DNA from: Bacteroidales bacterium
Lineage (GTDB): Bacteria > Bacteroidota > Bacteroidia > Bacteroidales > Bacteroidaceae
Assembly (NCBI GenBank): GCA_004555055.1
Contig: SFJN01000124.1
Span: 1-17,343 of the forward strand
Length of the DNA stretch: 17,343 nucleotides
Direction: 5' to 3'
This document shows positions 1 to 7,883 of the stretch, piece by piece. The notes beneath the pieces are model-generated. The model had not been told where the DNA came from. It ran no database searches and worked only from the letters and a program-made list of their open reading frames with translations. Within the stretch, counting starts at the first letter, position 1; the number at the start of each line of letters is the position of its first letter. Made by a program: the position numbers and the translations under genes.

Positions 1-286
1 CGTTTCATATCGTATTTTGATTTATGGTTGTCTGAAAAACGGAGGGGATGGAAATGAGCATACGGACATGGGTATGCCTCCAAGAAATCATAAGACTTCA
101 ACGAAAATGCTATACAAAAATACAGATTTTACGAAAGATGCACTCAAAAATCCTCCCGAAAAGGTCTTATTCAAGTTGTTTCCCTTGTTATTTGCCATTG
201 TCATAGGGTGAAATGTCTGCAAACAATGGGCTTAGATTATAGGGGGAATTTCTGGCAAAGGCTGTGGGCTATCTGGCCGAGCGTAC

Positions 287-323
287 AAAAAGTGCCATAC
301 ATCCTTCGACGGACGTATGGCAC
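287..323 (-). terminator. Rho-independent terminator of the secreted protein gene
   Basis: On the plus strand GTGCCATAC (292-300) pairs with GTATGGCAC (315-323) in a perfect 9-bp stem. After one mismatch, TCC (302-304) pairs with GGA (311-313) around a six-base loop. Read on the minus strand, the stem is followed directly by five T (291-287). This is the form of an intrinsic terminator and lies about 130 bases past the stop codon of the minus-strand gene at 451. Confidence 0.65.
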
Positions 324-362
324 AATATGCGGCTTGACTTCGTCTTCCTCCTTCGCACCTCG

Positions 363-390
363 GCAATATCCAAGAAAGCTTGGCTATTGC
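363..390. repeat. Hairpin in low-complexity 3' flank, possible dispersed repeat
   Basis: GCAATA (363-368) pairs with TATTGC (385-390), and CCAAG (370-374) pairs with CTTGG (379-383), around a four-base AAAG loop. One mismatch (369/384) interrupts an otherwise 11-bp stem. There is no T run on either side, so it is not an obvious terminator. The flanking DNA is repetitive in style (CTTCGTCTTC at about 334-343 and again near 441-450). It resembles repeat-like 3' flanks that I associate with Prevotella genomes, but copy number cannot be seen from one window. Confidence 0.35.
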
Positions 391-450
391 TCTCGGTTTG
401 TCGTCGGTTGGCTTCTGCGCTCGCTGCTCCAGAGCGTGGCTTCGTCTTCG

Positions 451-3400
451 TTATTTCACAATGACCCTAAGGGAGGTCTCCCTGCTGCGGGCGACATAAA
501 CGCCGGGAACAAGGGCGCAGAGGTCCACACTGCCGAGGGCTGTCGCCACACGGCGACCGGAGGCATCGAAGAGGACTATAGGTGCTTGGTCGGCTGCCAC
601 GATGTGGCCGGAGACCTCTCTCAGCGCCGGGGCGCAGGACGAGGTAACGGGGGCGATGGCGGTCTGCAGACCGTCGGTGACACGGACCGTGCACTGGGCG
701 GAGAAACTGCCGCAGGTGGCGGTGACGGTGACCTCGCCGGGGGCTACGGCATCGAATACCACGAGACGGGTGTCGCCGTCGGACGACTCATAGTCGACCT
801 CGATGCTGGTATTCTCGGGGATGTCGACGGTAACTTCCTCGGCCGTTCCTCCGGCACAGCGGAAGCCCAGATGGCCGACTGTGCCCTCCGCTGCCTCCAC
901 AAGGCGCTCAACGGGCATCAGACCCTGCACCTGATGCTCGAAATGCAGCGCGGGGGCGTCGGTGAATGTCCAGGGGGCGTCGGGCTCGGTGCCGAAAGCG
1001 AAACCGAGGGTCTGCATGAAGGCTTCCGTAAGGCCCTCGGCGTCCAGGTCGGCGCCTTCGGCGCCGGAAGCGCCGGCATAGACCGTGGCATCGCTGATGG
1101 GGGCTACGGTGCCAAGGACATAATTGTCGGCAATGCCCTCGTCGGCCTTGTCGGCATAAAGATTGTAGGTGGTCTTGCCGACTACGCGGTGTGTGGTCTC
1201 GTAGGCTACGGCAGGACGGTTTTCGGGGACTTCGGAGGCTACGGACGAAAGGCTACGGAGCCCGACGACGTTACGCTTCACTCCAGCCGGCATCCCCTCG
1301 TCGAGGCTGCCGGCGATGCCGCCCGTGCAGGGGCCGTTCCACTTGTCGCCTCCGGTGGCAGTGAGCGTCACCTCGGCATAGTTATGGGTGATGAGGTTGT
1401 GGTTGTCGCTGCCGGCGATGCCGCCGAGAGTATGCTGTGCTTCGAGGTCAGCCGAGACGTGGTTGTCCGCCACAGTGCAAAGGGACCCGTTCTCGTAGAC
1501 CTCACCCACGATGCCGCCGAGGGTGTTGTCGGCACGGAGGGTCCCCGAGACTTTGCATGCCGAGATGGCGGAGGAGGTGCGGAGCTGTGCGGCGATGCCG
1601 CCTGCCACGGCGGCGTGGGGGAGGGAAACCCGGGCATCGTTGACGCTGCAGCCTGCGATGGTGGTGTAGACCGAGGCTGTGCCTACGAGTCCGCCGAAAC
1701 TGCCACTGAAGGCTTCGTCGTCCGCCAGAAGGCCGAATACATGGACATTCTCGATGCCTACATGCTGCAGGGTGGACGAGGCAAGGAGGGCACATTGCCC
1801 CTGGCCCGTGGGATGGAGGGCGGCATTGACGACGCTGAAGTCGGCAATCTGGGGTTCCGTGCGGTCGGCATCTCCGACCACATCGCCGAAGAGGCTGCAG
1901 GAGGTTCCCTTAAGGCGGAGGTTCTGGATCATCTTCCGGTTGCCGTCAAAGGTGCCGGAGAACGTGGCATCGCTGCCCTTGAGAACCATCTGTGTGGCAT
2001 CGATGTCGCACGCCAGCCGATAGTGTGCTGCGGGGAAATTCTGCATCTGCTGGAGGTCGCCGGCAGTGGTGATGAGATAGGGGTCGGCCTCCGTACCGCT
2101 TCCGCCGGCAAAACGAGTGAGGGGAAGGGGGTGTACCTCGGCACGGTAACGGTCGGTGGCGGGGTCGAGGAAGGTGATGACCAGATGGCCGTCGGCGGCG
2201 TCGCCGAAGGTCCATACCCGCGAGATGTTGCCCTCGTCGGGCGTGGGGGCTACGTGGAATACCGTCTCGCCGTCGTCGTTGAGGATGAGCAGCTCGGTAC
2301 GGCTCTTGGATCCCTCTCCGGTATAGCGCTGCAGAAGGAACATATATTCCCGCTTGTCGTCGGTGTTCACATAGAAGGGGCAGAGGGTCTGGCCGGTAAT
2401 ATTGGGGGCGGCTACCGCGACATCGCTCCCGAGATAGAGGAGGCGACGGTGGGCGAAGGTGCCATCGGGACGGAACCAGCTGATGCACTCGCAGAGGCGG
2501 CCTTCGGCATCGCGCTCCGTGACGCCCATCCTTACGGCATATTCATAGCTGCCGTCGGCGGTGGGGACGCGGTCGATGGCGGTGGTGAGGGTGTTGTCGG
2601 CAAAGGCAGCGGGGAGCTGGAGCACCTCGGTGTAAGTGTCCATATTGACGAAGTGGAAGGTATAGGTATCGTCGGCGGCACGCCGCAGAAAGAGTTCCTG
2701 CGCGGGGCACCCGGGGACGTCGCTCATCGACACGCGGCCTTCGGCATTTTCGAAAATGGTGGCGGTGCGGCTGCCTTCGGCATCGTAGGTGTAATAGGAA
2801 TAGAAGCTGCCGTCGGTGGAGATGTGGTAATCGCTCAGGGTGACGACGTAGTGCGGTGTGCCGTCGGCGGAAAGGGCCATATCGTCCGTATACCCCAGGT
2901 TGCCGACGCCGTAGAACCGCAGGGGGACATCTTCGTCGCTGCTGGCCTCGACGGGTATGCGGGTGGTGGTGAGCGGCGTGAGGGTGGGCGTGCCGTAGGA
3001 AGAAAGGGGCATGCTGTAGAGGGCGATGAAGAAATGATTGTCGGGAGTGATGGTCATATCTTCATAGTCGTAGGGATTGAGGAGGAATGGCTTTTCGTAG
3101 CCTGTACGGGCGATGTAGAGGGTGTTGTCACGACGGGCGACGAGGATGGGGAGACCGTCGTTGTAGTTAGCCTCGTCGTCGCTGACATCGAGGTGTGCGA
3201 CCTCGACGGGAGGATTGGAATAGCCTGCCTTACGGAAGACGGTGAACCGCTGGCCGCGGACACCGTCGGCGGAGGTGCCTGCTGTGGCGGCGACAAAGCC
3301 TCCGTCGGGAGCGGCATAGCCCTCGCGGTCGAAAATCATAAAGTAATTCTCGGACCACTGATCCTGAGCGGCGTTGATGCCGGACACCATCATGCCGTCG

Positions 3401-4026
3401 ACAACGGCTACAGGCTGCGAGGTGCCTTCGGCGGCGTCGGCAGCGAGGGAGAAGGCATAGGTGCGGACATTGTTGATATACTTGGGGGTGTTGGCGTTGA
3501 CCATGACCATCACCTCGTAACTGTTGTCAACATTGAAGAACTTGCGGGTAAGGAGGTCGCAGACGTCAATCTGGCTGATGCGTGTTTCGCCTTCTAGGAG
3601 TGGGATTTCGGCATCCACCTTGCCGACGACGTTGGCATCGGCATCGTAGACGGTGAGGGCAAAGCCGGTGACGCTATAGTCGTGGTATGTGGCATTGGGA
3701 TTGCCGGCGTTGAGGTCGTCGCGGCGGAGGTTGATGGTGTAGTACCACGTTTCGCCGGTGGGGACGGTGAGCCATCCGAAATTGTCGAAGTCCTGCATGT
3801 CCTCGCCCTGGACGGGTGCGAGCGTCAGGGCCTGCAAACCCTTGGAGGCAGCGGCCTGGAGACGGTGTTGGCGTTGCAGGAGGGCGGTATGGCCGAAGGG
3901 GGTCTGTGCGGCCTGCCGCTGCAGGAGGTTGCCAGCGGCGGGGATGACGGCTTTCCCCGCGGCAGGGGACGATACGCTGCCAAGGAGAACAAATGCCAGG
4001 GCGGCGAGTGTAGAGGTGTGTTTCAT
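451..4026 (-). CDS. Large secreted protein with GLUG-type repeats and T9SS sorting domain
   Basis: The protein is 1191 residues. It starts with a clear Sec signal peptide (basic MKH, hydrophobic LAALAFVLLGSV, then small residues to about 25). Residues 30-630 are a long region that I cannot assign to a family. At about 640 comes GSGTEADPYLI, the usual opening of a GLUG-type repeat region. GGLVG/GGIAG/GGIVG motifs then recur near residues 777, 808, 837, 867 and 901. Residues about 1062-1120 look like a bacterial Ig-like (Big_2-type) domain. The last 55 residues (about 1138-1191; VLFDASGRRV, then VPGVYVARS and a basic end) match the T9SS type A sorting domain. It is therefore probably exported through the Por system and anchored at or released from the surface, perhaps as an adhesin; that role is inferred. 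It is strongly GC-biased at third positions, which leaves a 1129-codon open frame on the opposite strand. A terminator follows at 287-323. Confidence 0.85.
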   Translation of the reverse strand: MKHTSTLAALAFVLLGSVSSPAAGKAVIPAAGNLLQRQAAQTPFGHTALLQRQHRLQAAASKGLQALTLAPVQGEDMQDFDNFGWLTVPTGETWYYTINLRRDDLNAGNPNATYHDYSVTGFALTVYDADANVVGKVDAEIPLLEGETRISQIDVCDLLTRKFFNVDNSYEVMVMVNANTPKYINNVRTYAFSLAADAAEGTSQPVAVVDGMMVSGINAAQDQWSENYFMIFDREGYAAPDGGFVAATAGTSADGVRGQRFTVFRKAGYSNPPVEVAHLDVSDDEANYNDGLPILVARRDNTLYIARTGYEKPFLLNPYDYEDMTITPDNHFFIALYSMPLSSYGTPTLTPLTTTRIPVEASSDEDVPLRFYGVGNLGYTDDMALSADGTPHYVVTLSDYHISTDGSFYSYYTYDAEGSRTATIFENAEGRVSMSDVPGCPAQELFLRRAADDTYTFHFVNMDTYTEVLQLPAAFADNTLTTAIDRVPTADGSYEYAVRMGVTERDAEGRLCECISWFRPDGTFAHRRLLYLGSDVAVAAPNITGQTLCPFYVNTDDKREYMFLLQRYTGEGSKSRTELLILNDDGETVFHVAPTPDEGNISRVWTFGDAADGHLVITFLDPATDRYRAEVHPLPLTRFAGGSGTEADPYLITTAGDLQQMQNFPAAHYRLACDIDATQMVLKGSDATFSGTFDGNRKMIQNLRLKGTSCSLFGDVVGDADRTEPQIADFSVVNAALHPTGQGQCALLASSTLQHVGIENVHVFGLLADDEAFSGSFGGLVGTASVYTTIAGCSVNDARVSLPHAAVAGGIAAQLRTSSAISACKVSGTLRADNTLGGIVGEVYENGSLCTVADNHVSADLEAQHTLGGIAGSDNHNLITHNYAEVTLTATGGDKWNGPCTGGIAGSLDEGMPAGVKRNVVGLRSLSSVASEVPENRPAVAYETTHRVVGKTTYNLYADKADEGIADNYVLGTVAPISDATVYAGASGAEGADLDAEGLTEAFMQTLGFAFGTEPDAPWTFTDAPALHFEHQVQGLMPVERLVEAAEGTVGHLGFRCAGGTAEEVTVDIPENTSIEVDYESSDGDTRLVVFDAVAPGEVTVTATCGSFSAQCTVRVTDGLQTAIAPVTSSCAPALREVSGHIVAADQAPIVLFDASGRRVATALGSVDLCALVPGVYVARSRETSLRVIVK

Positions 4027-4165
4027 CGTTGTCTATATTTGTTTTTGTGCGGTTTTTCTTGCGGGTATGCTGAATGGGGGGTTACAGGGGTGTGCGATGC
4101 TGTTCTATAATTGACACGGACTAAAGGCGGATGTCCACGGACGACACGGAGAATTATTATATGTT
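4027..4165. other. Intergenic region between helicase and secreted protein genes
   Basis: This short spacer lies downstream of the helicase stop and upstream of the secreted protein start, both on the minus strand. It contains the direct repeat GACACGGA twice (about 4112 and 4143). I see no exact TAnnTTTG promoter motif on the minus strand and no hairpin with a T run, so neither a promoter nor a terminator can be placed with confidence. Confidence 0.4.
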
Positions 4166-6076
4166 TCAGTCAAAGAATTGCTTCCAGTCGTCCTTGCCAT
4201 ATTTCCGTCCTTTCCGTGCCGCCTTTCCGCCCTTGCCGTGCGGTGTGCCGTTCGCTTCTCCTTCGGTGCGCTGCTTGCGTCGGCGCTGGGGACGTGCTGC
4301 ACGGTCGTCGAGGGCTGGATGATTTCTCCGCTGGCGGCTGTCATCGCGCTCTGCACTTCGGGGACGGCGGCTGGCACGGGCGGGGGCATCGGAGGCATCA
4401 TCGCGGTCGGCCCAGTCGACCACCACGCGGCGGTCGCCGGCCTTGGCTTTGGCCATCATGCGGATGACGGCGTCGGCATCTTCTTCGGGGACTTCGAAGA
4501 AGGCGATGGTGGGGAGGAGGTCGATGCGGCCGATTTCCACCTTCCCCTTGACGTAGCGATTGACGATGTTGATGATTTCGCGGGCGAAGAAATGGTCGCG
4601 CTTGCCACGGTTGATGAAAAGTCGGCGGTAACCTTCCTCTGCCTCATGTGGCTGTGCTCCGCGACTGCCTTCGCCCCGGCGGCTGCCACGGCCCTCGGCG
4701 GAGGGCTGGCGCTGCGGACGGTCGGAGGGCTGGATGATTTCGGGGGCATCGGCATAGTAACGGAGGAAACGTCCGAACTCTGCGGTGACGATGCGTTTGA
4801 TAAGGTCTTCGCGCGAAAGCCACGCCAGCTTGCGGTTCACCTCGGGGAGGAAGGCGGCAATCTGGTGGTCGTCGACCTCGACATGCTCCAGCTGGTCGAT
4901 GACGTGGTAGAGCTGCTTGGTGCAGATTTCCTCGGGGTCGGGGAGCTGTGCGCTTTCGAAATGCCGTCCGCTGTTTTCAGCGGTGAAGATGACGCGTTCG
5001 ATGGCGCGGATTTTGGACTTCTCACGGACGTGGACAATGCTGATGCTCGTACCGCGTTTGCCGGCGCGGCCGGTGCGTCCGGAACGGTGGATGTAGCTTT
5101 CGATGTCGTCGGGGAGACCGTAGTTGATGACGTGGGTAAGGTCGTCGACATCGAGGCCTCGGGCGGCAACGTCGGTGGCGACGAGGAACTGCGTACGGTG
5201 CTGGCGGAACTTCTGCATCGTCAGGTCGCGCTGGGCCTGTGCCAGGTCGCCGTGGAGGGCCTCGGCGTTGTAGCCGTCGCGGATGAGGTGGTCGGCCACT
5301 TCCTGGGTCTCCATGCGGGTGCGGCAGAAGATGATGGCATAGATGCGGGGATAATAGTCGACAATGCGCTTGAGGGCGGCATATTTGTCCTGGGCCTTGA
5401 CGAGATAATAGACGTGGTTGACATGTTCCGCCCCTTCGTTGCGCGAGCCGATGACAATCTCCTTGTAGTCGTGGAGATAGCTTTTGGCAATCCTTTCAAT
5501 CTCGGGCCCCATGGTGGCGGAGAAGAGGAGGGTGTTGCGGTCGGCAGGGACGCCGGCGAGAATCTCGTCGATGCTTTCGGAGAATCCCATGTTCAGCATC
5601 TCGTCGGCCTCGTCGAGGACCACATTCTCCACCTGGTCGAGGAGGGCGACACCACGGTGCATAAGGTCGATGAGACGTCCGGGAGTGGCGACAATGATCT
5701 GTGCGCCTTTGCGGAGGCTGCGGACCTGGGCCTCGATGCTGGCACCGCCATAGACGGGGACGACGTGCATGCCGGGAAGATAACGGCTGTAGTCGCGGAG
5801 GTCGTCGCAGATTTGCAGACACAGCTCGCGGGTGGGCGAAAGGATAATGGCCTGCGTCTGACGGTTCTCGACGTCGATGCGTTGAAGGACAGGAAGGCCG
5901 TAGGCGGCTGTCTTTCCGGTGCCGGTCTGGGCAAGAGCAATGACATCGTTATGGTCGCCCAGGAGATAGGGGATGACAGCTTCCTGTACGGGCATCGGGG
6001 CTTCGTAGCCCAACTCGGCAATGGCGGTCAGCAACTCCTCGCGCAAACCAAGGGATGAAAATGTGGATTGTGACAT
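4166..6076 (-). CDS. deaD: DEAD-box ATP-dependent RNA helicase (DeaD/CsdA-like)
   Basis: The protein has 636 residues from the ATG at 6076; the frame is open upstream to 6145, but MSQSTFSSLGL is the usual family start. The core motifs appear in order: Q motif (GYEAPMPVQ), Walker A AQTGTGKT, PTREL, TPGRL, DEAD in VLDEADEMLNMGF, SAT, then the second RecA lobe with FCRTR, ATDVAARGLDVDDL and HRSGRTGRAG. A DbpA-type RNA-binding domain follows (about residues 485-560, from RLFINRGKRDHF to VVVDWADRDD). The last 75 residues are a low-complexity Arg/Lys/Ser-rich tail ending KDDWKQFFD. Enzymes of this type unwind structured RNA in ribosome assembly and cold adaptation. The gene has a 289-base upstream region that contains the beta-galactosidase terminator. 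The symbol follows family usage; the exact orthologue among several Bacteroidetes DEAD-box proteins is not certain. Confidence 0.93.
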   Translation of the reverse strand: MSQSTFSSLGLREELLTAIAELGYEAPMPVQEAVIPYLLGDHNDVIALAQTGTGKTAAYGLPVLQRIDVENRQTQAIILSPTRELCLQICDDLRDYSRYLPGMHVVPVYGGASIEAQVRSLRKGAQIIVATPGRLIDLMHRGVALLDQVENVVLDEADEMLNMGFSESIDEILAGVPADRNTLLFSATMGPEIERIAKSYLHDYKEIVIGSRNEGAEHVNHVYYLVKAQDKYAALKRIVDYYPRIYAIIFCRTRMETQEVADHLIRDGYNAEALHGDLAQAQRDLTMQKFRQHRTQFLVATDVAARGLDVDDLTHVINYGLPDDIESYIHRSGRTGRAGKRGTSISIVHVREKSKIRAIERVIFTAENSGRHFESAQLPDPEEICTKQLYHVIDQLEHVEVDDHQIAAFLPEVNRKLAWLSREDLIKRIVTAEFGRFLRYYADAPEIIQPSDRPQRQPSAEGRGSRRGEGSRGAQPHEAEEGYRRLFINRGKRDHFFAREIINIVNRYVKGKVEIGRIDLLPTIAFFEVPEEDADAVIRMMAKAKAGDRRVVVDWADRDDASDAPARASRRPRSAERDDSRQRRNHPALDDRAARPQRRRKQRTEGEANGTPHGKGGKAARKGRKYGKDDWKQFFD

Positions 6077-6198
6077 AAAGAAATGAGAATATTTACTGCA
6101 GCACATACGGAGGGAAATGTTCCCTGTAAACATACACCGCCGCAAGGGGAAGTGGGACAGGCAGGAACGTCTGCCAGCCCTGCTTGGATTTCAGAATC

Positions 6199-6292
6199 AA
6201 AAAAGACAGCGGGCGGGTACCATCCTCCCCACCTCTTCCGTCCGCTGCAAAAGGAACGGAGGATGCGAGGAGAATGGAACCCACCCTGTCCG
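6199..6292 (-). terminator. Long imperfect hairpin plus T run, end of beta-galactosidase transcript
   Basis: The arms at about 6205-6244 and 6253-6292 are imperfect inverted repeats. GGGCGGGTACCATCCTCC on one side corresponds to GGGTGGGTTCCATTCTCC on the reverse complement of the other, with GACAG at both outer ends and CCGTCC facing GGAACGG at the loop. On the minus strand the structure is followed directly by six T (6204-6199). It lies about 75-165 bases past the beta-galactosidase stop at 6366, so an intrinsic terminator is the simplest reading. The stem (about 40 bp) is much longer than usual. Confidence 0.6.
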
Positions 6293-6365
6293 GGCTATAA
6301 TGGCTAAGGAGAATGAGGGTGAGCATGGGCTACACACGCCTTACCCCCCCTTACGAAGGGATGGG

Positions 6366-7883
6366 TCACTCGGCAATAAGTGAAAATTCGGCTCCGGAGG
6401 CAAAATCCTGCCCGTTCTGGCTCGAAAGGGCCTTGAAACGGATGTAGCGTGCACGTACGGGTGCGTCGAATTCCACACGTTGTGGCTTGCCGTCGTGGGC
6501 AAAAGTTCCTTTCTTTACCGCCTCGCCCCACGACTGTCCGTCGGTGCTGACATAGATTTCGTAATCCTTGACATTGCCGTTGCTGCCGTTGCGACGAGGC
6601 GTGTAGACGAATCCCTTCATCAGCTTGACATCGAGGGCGTCGAAGTCTACCCAATGGGGATACTGTGCCACGGTGACGGAATACATGGTATGCCAGATGG
6701 TGCCGAGGTCACCGTCGACAAGATGTGTGGCATTCCCCTCGCCGAACTCCTGGCTGGAGCAGAACGCCACCTCGAGGGGTACGCTCTCCACCTTCGGGAA
6801 ACGCTGGCTGAAGACCACCCTGCGGTTGTCGGCGTACCATGCCTTCACCTCTCCCCCCTGTCGGAAAGCTACGGGCGAGGTGTAGACGCTGGCCTTTCCG
6901 CCGTCGATGCTGTACATCAGTCTCCGCCCTTCGTCAAGGCTGTGGATGGTGAGATTTCCCCGGGCGTCGCGGCGTATGGAGAGGGGACGGTCGCCGCTGG
7001 CGCTGACCTTCAGCACCCGTCCGAGGTCTTCCGCCTGCTCGGCGAGGTTTTCCGCCTCTTTGGAGAGCGCAAAGGGCCGGATGATGAACCCGAAATCGTA
7101 GCCCGTGCTCTTCACACGGTCGGGATTGAGGGGCCCTCCCTGTCCGCAGCTGTTGCCGCCAAGACCCATCACCTTGGCATCGAGGAGGAGGTGTGTGGCG
7201 GACGATGGCGGAAGCTGGTAGGGATGTGCCGCCTCCATCAGCTCGAGCTGGCTCCAGGGCAGGGCGCTGACGCTCATGGCGGGCACACCGGGTGCCGTGG
7301 ACGGCTTGCCGAAGAGGAGGTCGCCGGAATCCTCGACATGGGCATAGCTGGGGGTAGTCGCCACGAAGGCGGCACCATGGCCGAACTGGTCGGTGAGGGC
7401 ACACCAGCGTACCTCCTCGCGGTTTCCCATTTCCTGCGGCTTCGGGAGCATAATGTCCTGCCCCCCTACCCGTCCTTCGTGGATTTCCACAAACTGCGAG
7501 GTACGGCGGTCGTTGTAGTTGTTCACCGGTCCACGGCCGTAATAGAGGAAATTGTCGTATTCCGTGGGCAGCTGCATGGCATATCCTATGCGCGGGAGGT
7601 CGACGTTGTCATCGTTGGCGGTAATGGCGGCCTCAAGCTCCACGGAGCCGTCGGGATAGACGGTATAGACCTGATTGGTGAGGAACTTGAAGTCGTCGTC
7701 CCCAAAGCGCTGTCGGGTGTTCTCCATAATGCAATATACCGACTCGGGATTGCGGTCGCGGTTGCTGTAACGGTCGTTCCCGCCATAGGGAGCCTGGCTC
7801 TCCACGGTGAAGTTCAGCACATAGGCCCCGTCGTTGCGGGCATAATGGCTGAAGGAAAGGGCACGATGCTGAAGATGGTGCAG
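6366..7883 (-). pseudogene. GH2 beta-galactosidase, C-terminal part after frameshift, with discoidin domain
   Basis: This is the downstream part of the enzyme encoded from 10525, in a different frame. It opens with QLHHLQHRALSFSHYARNDGAYVLNF, which continues beta-galactosidase domain 5. It then carries typical family stretches: FLTNQVYTVYPDGSVEL, FLYYGRGPVNNYNDRR, MGNREEVRWCALTD, HPYQLP and GLGGNSCGQGGPL. The last 135 residues (from GEGNATHLVDGDLGTIWHT to the end) form an F5/8 type C (discoidin, CBM32-like) domain that would bind sugars. No credible independent start or ribosome site is seen at the break, so this part is probably not made unless the frameshift is a sequence error. The frame stays open upstream to 8189, but the matching protein begins only near 7883. 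The hairpin with T run at 6199-6292 follows the stop. Confidence 0.8.

Larger units (their letters stand above)
1..450. other. Intergenic region downstream of the large secreted protein gene
   Basis: No convincing gene is seen here. A 64-codon plus-strand frame (17-211) has no recognisable domain and no clear ribosome binding site. The first 200 bases are AT-rich. From about 320 to 450 the DNA is a low-complexity, CTTCG/TCGTC-rich stretch that holds a hairpin (363-390), and a terminator-like hairpin lies at 287-323. Both are described separately. The stretch is the 3' flank of the minus-strand gene ending at 451. Confidence 0.6.

Noticed and set aside
58..77. GCATAC/GTATGC hairpin
   Set aside because: The stem is only 6 bp, has no T run and is expected by chance in AT-rich DNA.
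17..211. 64-codon plus-strand frame as a small gene
   Set aside because: No ribosome site, no homologous pattern and no conserved neighbourhood are visible.
208..3597. 1129-codon open frame on the plus strand opposite the secreted protein
   Set aside because: It is a shadow of the GC-biased minus-strand gene: glycine/valine-rich with no domain or start signal, while the minus-strand protein has a signal peptide, repeats and a sorting tail.
4178..6058. 626-codon plus-strand frame opposite the helicase
   Set aside because: It is the antisense of a protein with all DEAD-box motifs, and its own translation is low-complexity Val/Gly/Asp with no family features.
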